Part shown: one piece after another, positions 26,697 to 34,033 of the stretch
Layout of the letters: the number at the start of each line of letters is the position of its first letter
Position numbering within the stretch: position 1 is the first letter of the stretch
Source of the DNA: Chitinophaga fulva
Lineage (GTDB): Bacteria > Bacteroidota > Bacteroidia > Chitinophagales > Chitinophagaceae
Assembly: GCF_012927205.1 (NCBI RefSeq)
Contig: NZ_JABBGC010000003.1
Coordinates: forward strand, 1,054,001-1,118,000
Direction of reading: 5' to 3'
Length of the DNA: 64,000 nt
Notes under the pieces: model-generated
Seen by the model: only the letters and a program-made list of their open reading frames with translations
What the model was told of the DNA's origin: nothing
The model's database searches: none
Made by a program: the position numbers and the translations under genes

Positions 26697-27032
26697 ATGA
26701 AACATCCATTTCAGTGTATCGACTGGAGCGCCATCGCTCCCACCACACATCCCGGCACTACCGGCGAAGCTTTATGGCAAACGCTTCAACTGCCGGGTTT
26801 GCGCATACGCATTGTGACCTACTCTCCCGGCTACCTGGCTGATCATTGGTGCCAAAAGGGACATATTGTTCATTGCCTGGAAGGCAGCTTTGTCAGCGAA
26901 ATGGACAATGGAGAAGCGTTTGTATTGCATCAAGGCATGACTTATGTCGTTTCTGATGATCTGAGCAATCATCGGTCCAGTACGGAATCAGGGGTTAAAC
27001 TATTGATCGTGGACGGAGATTTTCTGAAGTAG
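26697..27032 (+). CDS. DHCW-motif cupin-fold protein
   Basis: A 111-residue single-domain protein of the DHCW cupin family (here DHWCQKGH, with GHIVHCLEGSF and YVVSDDLSNHRS). The cupin barrel usually binds a metal or small ligand, but the role of this family is unknown. The ATG at 26697 gives the family start (MKHPFQCIDWSAI). It overlaps, on the opposite strand, a short frame that begins with what looks like an AraC regulator N-terminus. Confidence 0.8.
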   Translation: MKHPFQCIDWSAIAPTTHPGTTGEALWQTLQLPGLRIRIVTYSPGYLADHWCQKGHIVHCLEGSFVSEMDNGEAFVLHQGMTYVVSDDLSNHRSSTESGVKLLIVDGDFLK

Positions 27033-27076
27033 TTTGTGGCAGCTGCTGGTAACATCACTCGCCGCCACAAGCTCCG

Positions 27077-27148
27077 ACTTTGGATTTGAATGCCCTCCAT
27101 ATATTTCTTCAAAGTCTCATCAAACGGCTTGTAAAACTGAACTTCCAT
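27077..27148 (-). pseudogene. Possible remnant of an AraC regulator N-terminus
   Basis: An ATG at 27148 opens MEVQFYKPFDETLKKYMEG, which resembles the first residues of Bacteroidota AraC regulators (typically a QFY.P...LKKYIEG start). The frame continues only 59 codons and runs antisense into the cupin gene, with no further similarity. Likely debris from a rearrangement, and possibly chance. Confidence 0.3.
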
Positions 27149-27207
27149 CTTAAACCCTATGCTATTGAGGTGTTTTGGTTATCTTTTCCACGATAAATTA
27201 CAATAAA

Positions 27208-27810
27208 TTAAATGTTCTTCAATGAATGCCGGAGCTCCAGGAATTTCTCCTTCGGCATCATCCCGTTGATGGCGATAATGCCATCTTCCCCGATACGCAC
27301 CTCGACCTTATTCTTGATGGTATGCAGGTTATTTTCTAAATGTTTATACCGTTCTGTCTGGAAGAAAATACGCTGGTTACCGGAGCCCACCCACGGGCGT
27401 TCAAAACTGGTCAATGCTTTTACATAAGGTCCGTCCACAAAAATATCGCAGAGCGCGATGATAGCGGCTTTATGCAGGCAACCGCTTTCCAGTATGGCTT
27501 CTTTCGTATAGCCACTGAAAAGCATCAGCGACAGTCCCATTGCCTTCACCTCCTGCAGGAACGGCAGCAGTGCTGCCGCCTGGTCCATGGGCTCACCGCC
27601 TAAGACAGTGAGGCCTTCAATGTCCGGTGTTTCCGCAAGTATTTGCAACAACGCCGACGGATCTGTTGCCTTTCCTTTGCTGCGGTCCCAGGTATGTGGC
27701 ACCATACAGTCCTCACATCTGATGGAGCAGCCCTGCACCCAAAGGCAGGCACGAAGCCCCGGTCCTTCTGCAGCGGTTACCGGGATAAAAGCATTTATAT
27801 ACAGTGCCAT
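27208..27810 (-). CDS. 4Fe-4S radical SAM activase (NrdG-like), last gene of the Ycf46-type operon
   Basis: A 200-residue radical SAM protein. The cluster-binding CxxxCxxC is seen at Cys28, Cys32 and Cys35 (GCSIRCEDC), and the SAM-binding GGEPM at 71-75. The general layout (4Fe-4S single-cluster domain, DIFVDGPYV, SGNQRIFF) resembles anaerobic ribonucleotide reductase activase, but no NrdD gene is near. It is separated by only three bases from the gene before it, so it belongs to the operon with the AAA+ ATPase. A likely role is to create a radical or modify a partner encoded here. Its own C-terminus lacks the tail shared by three neighbours. Confidence 0.85.
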   Translation of the reverse strand: MALYINAFIPVTAAEGPGLRACLWVQGCSIRCEDCMVPHTWDRSKGKATDPSALLQILAETPDIEGLTVLGGEPMDQAAALLPFLQEVKAMGLSLMLFSGYTKEAILESGCLHKAAIIALCDIFVDGPYVKALTSFERPWVGSGNQRIFFQTERYKHLENNLHTIKNKVEVRIGEDGIIAINGMMPKEKFLELRHSLKNI

Positions 27811-27813
27811 TTG

Positions 27814-28890
27814 TTAAAATTCTATTCTCCTTCCCTTACCTGTTCCCATGTCTTTTCCTTTATCATCTTTCTTCTCTGGCGCTTCTCTTCTTTCAGGTGC
27901 CCTTTGCTGTTGATTACCCGCCATATTTACTTCAAACGACGTGTTCAGCATCAGGTTGCCTGTCTGCTCCTGGCTAAATCCCATTCTTTGTTCCAAATCA
28001 AAAACATCAATAAAATACCCGTTCCTTGTCCGCTCGGCTATTATTGCTTTCGCCAGTATCAGGTTGACACCAGGCAATCCTGATAATTCATTCTCACCGG
28101 CAGTATTTATATTCACATCAGGAATGACATTATCGTAGGGGATCATGATGGAATTGTATCCGAGGTCGAAACGAGGCGGGTTGATGCGTACAGGCTGATC
28201 TTCTGCCGGCGCAAATGCATGCCATCCCAGGGCGATACTGCCAATCAGACTGCATATAAAGCCCAATGCGAATAGCGCATTAAAGGCCATTTCCCTGGCT
28301 TTCAGTTTATCATCTATAGCCTCTTTAAAGTACGCACCCATCTGTTTCCTGGTGTACTCCCGCTCCTCCTGGGTTTCACCGAAAGGAATATTACGTATGT
28401 TTCTCCCTCTTCTGCCTTCTGTTTCTTTTTCTACCCTGTTCCGGTAAAACACGTAGATATTTCGGTAGGCTCCTTCGTAAAAATACCAGACATCGTTATC
28501 AATACTGATTTTCCCGTCCCTTCCTGTTTTAAAAAGATCTTTTACTTCGCTATGCTGCTGTATTAGCTCTTTGGTTACCGTATCCAGCACACTGCGCACT
28601 TCACTTGCAAACTTATCCCTGTCGGACATCACGTCAGGCGGCATGTTTGTCGACTCCAGCCTGCGGTAAAAGGCCGGTTCCCATTGTTCATTTAATAGCT
28701 TTCGCTGCTTATCAACGTTACTAATACCAATCAATGACCCAATAGTGGCCCCACCCAAAACGATAAAGAGAATTCCCAGACGTCTTCTTTTTTGCACAAA
28801 AGACATCACAACACATATGAGTGCATTGAGCAAAGGAATGACGCCTAAAACGAAGCCCAATAATAAACCGCCTAACCGTTTTCCAAACAT
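27814..28890 (-). CDS. Membrane protein with C-terminal helix-hairpin-helix and IEF tail, copy 1
   Basis: A 358-residue protein with no named family I can assign. The N-terminus has two membrane spans (about 8-30 and 38-55, start KRLGGLLLGFVLGVIP), a soluble charged region (60-200), a third span (about 203-222), then a ComEA-like helix-hairpin-helix (NINTAGENELSGLPGVNLILAKAI.., 260-320) and a Lys/Glu-rich linker. It ends GKGRRIEF. It is a paralog of the next gene upstream, 11 bases away. The HhH domain would normally bind DNA or mediate protein contact; here it would lie on the cytoplasmic face if the N-terminus does. Confidence 0.8.
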   Translation of the reverse strand: MFGKRLGGLLLGFVLGVIPLLNALICVVMSFVQKRRRLGILFIVLGGATIGSLIGISNVDKQRKLLNEQWEPAFYRRLESTNMPPDVMSDRDKFASEVRSVLDTVTKELIQQHSEVKDLFKTGRDGKISIDNDVWYFYEGAYRNIYVFYRNRVEKETEGRRGRNIRNIPFGETQEEREYTRKQMGAYFKEAIDDKLKAREMAFNALFALGFICSLIGSIALGWHAFAPAEDQPVRINPPRFDLGYNSIMIPYDNVIPDVNINTAGENELSGLPGVNLILAKAIIAERTRNGYFIDVFDLEQRMGFSQEQTGNLMLNTSFEVNMAGNQQQRAPERREAPEKKDDKGKDMGTGKGRRIEF

Positions 28891-28901
28891 ATATGCTGAT
28901 G

Positions 28902-29966
28902 TTAAAATTCAATCACTCTTCCTCCGCCTCTTTTCGGAGCATCGAAATCTACATTGCCCTTTATCCTTTCGGCCTGCTCAAAGGAGAGTTCCAGGCGTTT
29001 TTTCAGATCATTTAAATCCATAAAATCACCACCATTCTTTCTCTCTGAAACGATCGTCTTTGCCAATATCCGGTTAATCCCGCGCAACTGCATCAGTTCC
29101 TCTTCTTCGGCGATATTTACATTTACCATCACCGGTGCGGCAGTTTCTTGTGGCAATGGCGGTGGGGTGCGCTGTGGTAGCGGCTGCGGCGCTGGTTCGT
29201 CTCTTCTCTGTTCCTGCGGCTGACGATCGAAAGACCGGCGCACGCTGTCTTCATTTGCGGTTGTACGGGCGGTGTTTGTAACTGTTGCTTCAGCCGGATT
29301 GATAAACAAATTAGCTCCGTTGGCGATACTTCCCACCATACCAATAAAATAGCAAATAAGCAGTACCCCTCCAATCAAACCCGAAACAGCTCCTCCTTCA
29401 GCCTCCAGATATAAACCAACAAAACTATCTACGTCACCAGCCAACTGCCGGTCGCCCATCAACTTATTACCGTCGAATGTTACATCATACCTGCCCTGGC
29501 CCGTTCCTCCTTTTGTTTTATTCAAATAATCCTCGTAGCAATACTGGCTGATTTTATGAAATGCAGCCTGGGGCTTTTCAGATAAACTGCCATTCCGCGC
29601 GTTTTGCAGCTTAAGCTCATGTTTTTTATCCTGTTGTATCAGTTGGTCGGCCGTGTTCTTTAAAACCTGCCGTAAGATCGTTTCCATCTCCACCGAGTCA
29701 ACCGGCGTGCTGCGTCTCACGATCACCGTTTGCAGGTTTTCCTGAAAAGCAGGCGGAAAAGCTTTTTTAATAGGCTTGTCCTGCTTTGCGACCATATTCG
29801 TGGCGATAATCGCCACCAGCATCACACCCGCATTGATCGCATGCACAAGCACCCACTTCTTCTTTTGCAGGCGGTACGCGAAAAATGTGGCGGTCAGGGT
29901 ATCTATAAATGGGATAACGCCGGTAACAATACCCAGCAGTACGCCCCATAGTCGTTTTAAAGACAT
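28902..29966 (-). CDS. Membrane protein with C-terminal helix-hairpin-helix and IEF tail, copy 2
   Basis: A 354-residue paralog with the same plan: start KRLWGVLLGIVTGVIP, spans at about 8-30, 38-58 and 192-217, a Pro-rich linker (260-275, PQPLPQRTPPPLPQ), a helix-hairpin-helix (NVNIAEEEELMQLRGINRIL..., 282-340) and the tail GGGRVIEF. It begins one base from the end of the DUF2997 gene. The HhH and tail are the best-conserved parts between the two copies, while the central soluble part has diverged strongly. Function is unknown. The duplication suggests a hetero-oligomeric membrane platform. Confidence 0.8.
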   Translation of the reverse strand: MSLKRLWGVLLGIVTGVIPFIDTLTATFFAYRLQKKKWVLVHAINAGVMLVAIIATNMVAKQDKPIKKAFPPAFQENLQTVIVRRSTPVDSVEMETILRQVLKNTADQLIQQDKKHELKLQNARNGSLSEKPQAAFHKISQYCYEDYLNKTKGGTGQGRYDVTFDGNKLMGDRQLAGDVDSFVGLYLEAEGGAVSGLIGGVLLICYFIGMVGSIANGANLFINPAEATVTNTARTTANEDSVRRSFDRQPQEQRRDEPAPQPLPQRTPPPLPQETAAPVMVNVNIAEEEELMQLRGINRILAKTIVSERKNGGDFMDLNDLKKRLELSFEQAERIKGNVDFDAPKRGGGRVIEF

Positions 29967-29967
29967 A

Positions 29968-30180
29968 CTAGAGATTATTTGAAAGATGTGATCGGTCGTC
30001 TGTTTTAACCTCCTGTTCGTAATACTCGGAGGTCAGGGTTTCATTGATGATCTGCCCTTCAATGATTTGTTCCACTAACTTCGTATAGTCCTTACAAGAC
30101 GAACCTTTAACGCCATTTATTTCGGCGGTCACATTTCCGTCTTTATCTATCGAGATGATCAATTTTCGCTCTGTTGACAT
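29968..30180 (-). CDS. DUF2997 family small protein
   Basis: A 70-residue protein. The first half (RKLIISIDKDGNVTAEINGVKGSSC) is the DUF2997 pattern: a beta-hairpin with a G..G.sC signature. DUF2997 genes are known next to DUF1257/Ycf35 and Ycf46-type ATPase genes in cyanobacteria and other bacteria, which agrees with this context. Its start overlaps the stop of the upstream gene by a TGATG, so translation is coupled. Function is unknown. Confidence 0.75.
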   Translation of the reverse strand: MSTERKLIISIDKDGNVTAEINGVKGSSCKDYTKLVEQIIEGQIINETLTSEYYEQEVKTDDRSHLSNNL

Positions 30181-30614
30181 CAGCCATTCAAATTAAATGT
30201 TAATACAATAGACTGGTTCTTCTGAACGGCTTCCTGTTCCAATACCAGTCCTTTTTCTTCCGCTTTCGCTTTTATGGTATTGTACACGTAGTCCTGCACC
30301 ATGCCCTTGTATTCGGCCTGTATATCATCCACCAGTGCCCTTACATCTCCGGATTCCACATCATAGAAATACTGTACCTCGTAAAAACCGGAACCATTCA
30401 TTTGAAACACAAGCTGGCAGCCGTATATCACGGTTTCGAAGACATTCCCTTTACCATTGATCTTCGCCTTGTACAACTTTGTCAGAGTATTTCTGATCAG
30501 CCCTTCACTCTTCATATTTGTCTGAATAGAGAAGGCTTCTTTTTTCTGGACTGACTCATTCCATTGGGTTTCTCCCAATGTGATCAGGGGTCTTATATCA
30601 AATCTTACGCTCAT
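30180..30614 (-). CDS. DUF1257/Ycf35-like protein
   Basis: A 144-residue cytoplasmic protein. The C-terminal part (GFYEVQYFYDVESGDVRALVDDIQAEYKGMVQDYVYNTIKA.. then KGLVLEQEAVQKNQSIVLTF) has the shape of DUF1257: a beta strand, a helix with a Y..MV pattern and a final Gln/Ile/Leu beta strand. The N-terminal part is less like the family. The placement between a Ycf46-type ATPase and a DUF2997 gene supports the call. It should be treated as a family-level guess; 11 bases separate it from the ATPase gene. Confidence 0.5.
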   Translation of the reverse strand: MSVRFDIRPLITLGETQWNESVQKKEAFSIQTNMKSEGLIRNTLTKLYKAKINGKGNVFETVIYGCQLVFQMNGSGFYEVQYFYDVESGDVRALVDDIQAEYKGMVQDYVYNTIKAKAEEKGLVLEQEAVQKNQSIVLTFNLNG

Positions 30615-30625
30615 GGAAACAGATT

Positions 30626-32266
30626 TTAGAATTCTATGCTGCGGCCGCCTCTGGAAGCCTCTTCATCAGGCTTTTTAGGATCGCTGCTCACAGGTTGATT
30701 ATTGGGTACTTTATGGCTGACAGAAGTAGCAGATACCGCGCGAACATTCGCCCATTCCCTGATGGCACGGATCTTCTCCGACTGCGTCACTACCAGCGGA
30801 ACGGTATTTTCAATGGCAGTAATAAAATCTTCCATGACGATAGGCCTGTTTTCAGAGAATGCCTCAAACAGGCCACTGATCACCACCTGTTCAATTTCCG
30901 CCCCGGTAAAGCCTTCCGTTCTCTCCACCAATGGATCAATAAAACTGTCATCCAGTTTCAGGTTGCCCAGTACCTCCGGGTGGGTCAGCCGTTTCTTCAG
31001 GTGGATATCTATAATGATCTTTCTTTCCGCCCTGGTAGGAAGATCGACAAAAAATATTTCATCAAAACGACCTTTACGCATCAGCTCCGGTGGCAGGAAA
31101 TCGATATTGTTGGCAGTAGCCACTACAAAGACAAACTTTTCCTTCTCCTGCATCCAGGTGAGGAAAGTACCGAATAAGCGGGTGGCGGTGCCGCTGTCAC
31201 CCGATGAGCCAACGCCTGAAAACGCCTTCTCTATTTCATCTATCCACAGCACACAGGGCGCCATCGATTCTGCCGTTTGAATAACAGTGCGCATATTACG
31301 TTCGCTGCTGCCAACGAGACCGCTGAATACTGCGCCCATGTCTAATCTCAGCAGGGGCACATTCCAGGAAGTGCTGACTGTTTTCGCTGTTAAACTTTTA
31401 CCACAACCTGGCAAACCAGTGATCAGGACACCACGGGGTGCCGGGATATTATATTTCCTGGCTTGTTCAGACCAGCTGTCGGCCCGTTTTTCCAGCCACT
31501 TCTTCAGGTTCTCCAATCCGCCTATGTCTCCCATCTTCAGTTTGGGCATACTGAATTCCAGCAAACCATTGCGGTGAATGATCTGTTTCTTTTCTTCTGC
31601 GATGGTGCTGATGTCATGAATATCCAACACCCCGTCATTCACCATCGACAGGGCAAAGGCATTTTCTGCTTCATTAAGGGTAAGTCCACAGGCTGCCTCA
31701 CATAAGCGGGCCACTGCATTATTGGCATTCAGGTCGAAACGCAGGCGTTGGTTCTGCCTGTTCTGCTCCACCAGGTTGAGTAATACTTTCTGGATTTCAT
31801 CCGCGGTTGGCAGCGCGAACTCCTTGATAAGTATCTCTTTCTGCAAAGCATCCGGAATAAATTTATCATGACCGGTAATGATCACTGTTTTCAGCCAGTC
31901 GCCTTCCTTGATACGCCAAACCAGGTCTTTTAACTTACGGATGATGTTCTGCTCACAGTTGGGGTTGGCCAGTTGTGCATACATGTCTTTTAGGATGAGT
32001 ACACCGTCTTCCTCCAGTTCGTCCGCGAACTCCAATGCCCGCATAGGTGTTTTCACATCCCCTTTCTCCAGCCTGTTGTTCTTGACATAACCATCCACTA
32101 CGGTCCATTCCCATACAGGTCTGGGTTTACTAAACAGGGCAGTATCTTGTAACATTGTTTTTACGGTGTCAACAAATCGCTTTTCTTCCCAGGTAACAAC
32201 ATAGATGATAGGGAAACGCGCTTTAATCAGGGCCGCAAGTTCTTTAGTAAAATCAGTAGCAGGCAT
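30626..32266 (-). CDS. Ycf46-type AAA+ ATPase with IEF tail
   Basis: A 546-residue AAA+ protein, first gene of the operon. The N-terminal half (1-235) is the poorly characterised Ycf46-type region. The ATPase core has Walker A GLPGCGKS (284-291), Walker B LWIDE (340-344), sensor-1 ANN (385-387), the arginine-finger region MRKGRFDE (396-403) and a sensor-2 FTGAE (453-457). LLRLDMGAVFSGLVGSSE is close to Ycf46 proteins. The C-terminus is a disordered Ser/Pro/Lys linker ending GGRSIEF, the same tail as two membrane proteins downstream. AAA+ proteins of this kind usually remodel or unfold a partner. Confidence 0.9.
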   Translation of the reverse strand: MPATDFTKELAALIKARFPIIYVVTWEEKRFVDTVKTMLQDTALFSKPRPVWEWTVVDGYVKNNRLEKGDVKTPMRALEFADELEEDGVLILKDMYAQLANPNCEQNIIRKLKDLVWRIKEGDWLKTVIITGHDKFIPDALQKEILIKEFALPTADEIQKVLLNLVEQNRQNQRLRFDLNANNAVARLCEAACGLTLNEAENAFALSMVNDGVLDIHDISTIAEEKKQIIHRNGLLEFSMPKLKMGDIGGLENLKKWLEKRADSWSEQARKYNIPAPRGVLITGLPGCGKSLTAKTVSTSWNVPLLRLDMGAVFSGLVGSSERNMRTVIQTAESMAPCVLWIDEIEKAFSGVGSSGDSGTATRLFGTFLTWMQEKEKFVFVVATANNIDFLPPELMRKGRFDEIFFVDLPTRAERKIIIDIHLKKRLTHPEVLGNLKLDDSFIDPLVERTEGFTGAEIEQVVISGLFEAFSENRPIVMEDFITAIENTVPLVVTQSEKIRAIREWANVRAVSATSVSHKVPNNQPVSSDPKKPDEEASRGGRSIEF

Positions 32267-32469
32267 AATCGGTTTAATTATTTACTCCAGACAATCCATA
32301 GGCAAGGATATAGTCATCACCGTTATAGCTTTGAAAAATATCCGGGTAAATATATATTATTTTCTTCCAATTTAAATACCGGGAGGACTTGCGCCAGTCC
32401 CTGACGGGTTTTGTCGTTTATCCATCCAGGTGATACCCTTCCCGGCCATATGCCAATAAAAAATTATTT

Positions 32470-32485
32470 TACCGAACGTTTGGTA
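32470..32485. promoter_or_regulatory. TetR operator 1
   Basis: TACCGAACGTTTGGTA is a near-perfect 16-bp palindrome that matches operator 2 at 33099-33114 with one change. It overlaps the -33 element of the tetR promoter and suggests autorepression. Confidence 0.8.
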
Positions 32486-32509
32486 ATATAAAATATTCGC
32501 CTACCTTTG
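32479..32509 (+). promoter_or_regulatory. tetR promoter
   Basis: A -33 TTTG (32479-32482) and a -7 TACCTTTG (32502-32509) are separated by 19 bp, ideal for Bacteroidota. Transcription should start at or within a few bases of the ATG at 32514, so the mRNA may be leaderless. Confidence 0.7.
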
Positions 32510-32513
32510 TTCC

Positions 32514-33077
32514 ATGAGACCACAAAAAATAGATGATGCCCGGCTGATAGAAGGACTGATGTCGGTGCTGCAATCCAAAGGATTTGAAGGCGCCAGTCTC
32601 AACGACCTGGCCCAGGCCTCTGGCTTGCAAAAGGCAAGTCTCTACCACCGGTTTCCCGGTGGGAAGAACGAGATCGCCATTATGGTGCTCCGTTTTGTAT
32701 ATGAATGGATAAAGGACAACCTGTACCTGGTGCTGACGGAAAAAGGCGTGGCGCCGGCCACTAAACTGCAGCGGGCCGTACAGCATATCAGGCAACTGTA
32801 CCACAATGGTGATAAGAGCTGTATCCTCAATGCTCTCTCCCTCGATTCCGGACTGGTGGTATTGGGCGATGAAATCGGCAAAGCGATGCAGTTGTGGATA
32901 GATGCCTTCACCGCCCTCGGCGTTGAACAAGGCTTTACAGCCGCGCAGGCCAAGGCCAAAGCCAGACAGTCACTTATCCTTGTGCAGGGAAGCCTCGTGC
33001 TGGCCAGGGGATTGGGCGATCCATCCCATTTTCATAAGGCCCTCACCGATCTGAAACTGCTTTTCGTCAACGAGTAA
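32514..33077 (+). CDS. TetR/AcrR family repressor
   Basis: A 187-residue regulator. The N-terminal helix-turn-helix is FEGASLNDLAQASGLQKASLYHRFPGGKNEI, with the typical YxxF(K/P) helix 4 start. The C-terminal ligand domain (about 65-187) is divergent, as usual. Two copies of its probable operator flank the gene. It is transcribed toward two alpha/beta hydrolase genes, which it probably controls. The inducer cannot be inferred, but the hydrolases suggest an ester, epoxide or halogenated compound. Confidence 0.92.
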   Translation: MRPQKIDDARLIEGLMSVLQSKGFEGASLNDLAQASGLQKASLYHRFPGGKNEIAIMVLRFVYEWIKDNLYLVLTEKGVAPATKLQRAVQHIRQLYHNGDKSCILNALSLDSGLVVLGDEIGKAMQLWIDAFTALGVEQGFTAAQAKAKARQSLILVQGSLVLARGLGDPSHFHKALTDLKLLFVNE

Positions 33078-33098
33078 ATATTTTTTTCTTCATAATTT

Positions 33099-33114
33099 TA
33101 CCGAACGTTCGGTA
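33099..33114. promoter_or_regulatory. TetR operator 2
   Basis: TACCGAACGTTCGGTA is a perfect 16-bp palindrome between tetR and the first hydrolase gene. A -7 box for the hydrolase is not clear. Confidence 0.75.
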
Positions 33115-33148
33115 ATAAACATAATCATCATCATAAAATCCAAGTAAA

Positions 33149-34021
33149 ATGAACACCGTAAGACATAATATCACCTTCGTTAATGGAATCGAGATCTTCT
33201 ACAGAGAAGCTGGCCAGCCAGGTAAACCAGCCCTGGTATTATTACATGGCTACCCCACCTCGTCCCATATGTACCGCAACCTGATGCAGCAGCTTGCCGC
33301 CGACTACCACCTGATCGCTCCAGACTACCCAGGTTTCGGCAGAAGCGCCCAGCCACATATGGCCGACTTCAACTACTCCTTCGACAGCTTTGCCAATATT
33401 GTACAGGGACTGCTGGACCAGCTGGGCCTTAACCGCTACAGCCTTTACCTGATGGATTACGGCGCACCGGTAGGATTCCGCATCGCCACCGCCCATCCTG
33501 AAAAAATCGATACCCTGATCGTACAAAACGGTTGCGCCTACGATGAAGGACTGGAACAATTCTGGGACCCTATCAAAGAATACTGGAAAGACAAAAACAA
33601 TAAAGTGGCAGAACGTACACTGGAAGGGTTTCACAGCATCGACGGCCTGAAATGGCAATACATCCATGGCGTATCCGACACCGCTCTCGTAAGTCCGGAT
33701 AACTGGGAACATGACCTGCGCCACCTCTCATGCCCCGGTAATGACCGCATACAGCTCCAGCTCTTCCACGACTACCAGCATAACGTGACCTTGTACCCTC
33801 AATGGCAGGAATACTTCCGCACACACCATCCTGAAATGCTGATCGTATACGGTAAAAACGATTATATATTCCCGGTAGCCGGTGCCGAAGCTTACAGGAA
33901 AGACGTAAAGAACCTGCAATATCACCTGTTCGACACTGGTCACTTTGCGCTGGAAACACATGGGGACGAAATTGCAGCTACCATCAAAACATTCCTCCAG
34001 CAAAAAGTTTCCCGTCAGTAA
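33149..34021 (+). CDS. Alpha/beta hydrolase, epoxide hydrolase/haloalkane dehalogenase-like (cytoplasmic)
   Basis: A 290-residue enzyme with no signal peptide. Family blocks: the oxyanion HGYPTSSHMYRNL, the nucleophile elbow YLMDYGAPVG (Asp nucleophile, D-x-G), a cap region (around 130-200), the acid in YGKNDYIFP and the catalytic His in TGHFALETH. An Asp nucleophile puts it with epoxide hydrolases and haloalkane dehalogenases rather than Ser esterases. It lies 12 bases upstream of a paralog. Confidence 0.85.
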   Translation: MNTVRHNITFVNGIEIFYREAGQPGKPALVLLHGYPTSSHMYRNLMQQLAADYHLIAPDYPGFGRSAQPHMADFNYSFDSFANIVQGLLDQLGLNRYSLYLMDYGAPVGFRIATAHPEKIDTLIVQNGCAYDEGLEQFWDPIKEYWKDKNNKVAERTLEGFHSIDGLKWQYIHGVSDTALVSPDNWEHDLRHLSCPGNDRIQLQLFHDYQHNVTLYPQWQEYFRTHHPEMLIVYGKNDYIFPVAGAEAYRKDVKNLQYHLFDTGHFALETHGDEIAATIKTFLQQKVSRQ

Positions 34022-34033
34022 ACACCTCATCAC

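Noticed and set aside
27208..27810. Anaerobic ribonucleotide reductase activase NrdG
   Set aside because: No NrdD gene is nearby and the operon context is different; only the radical SAM class is supported.
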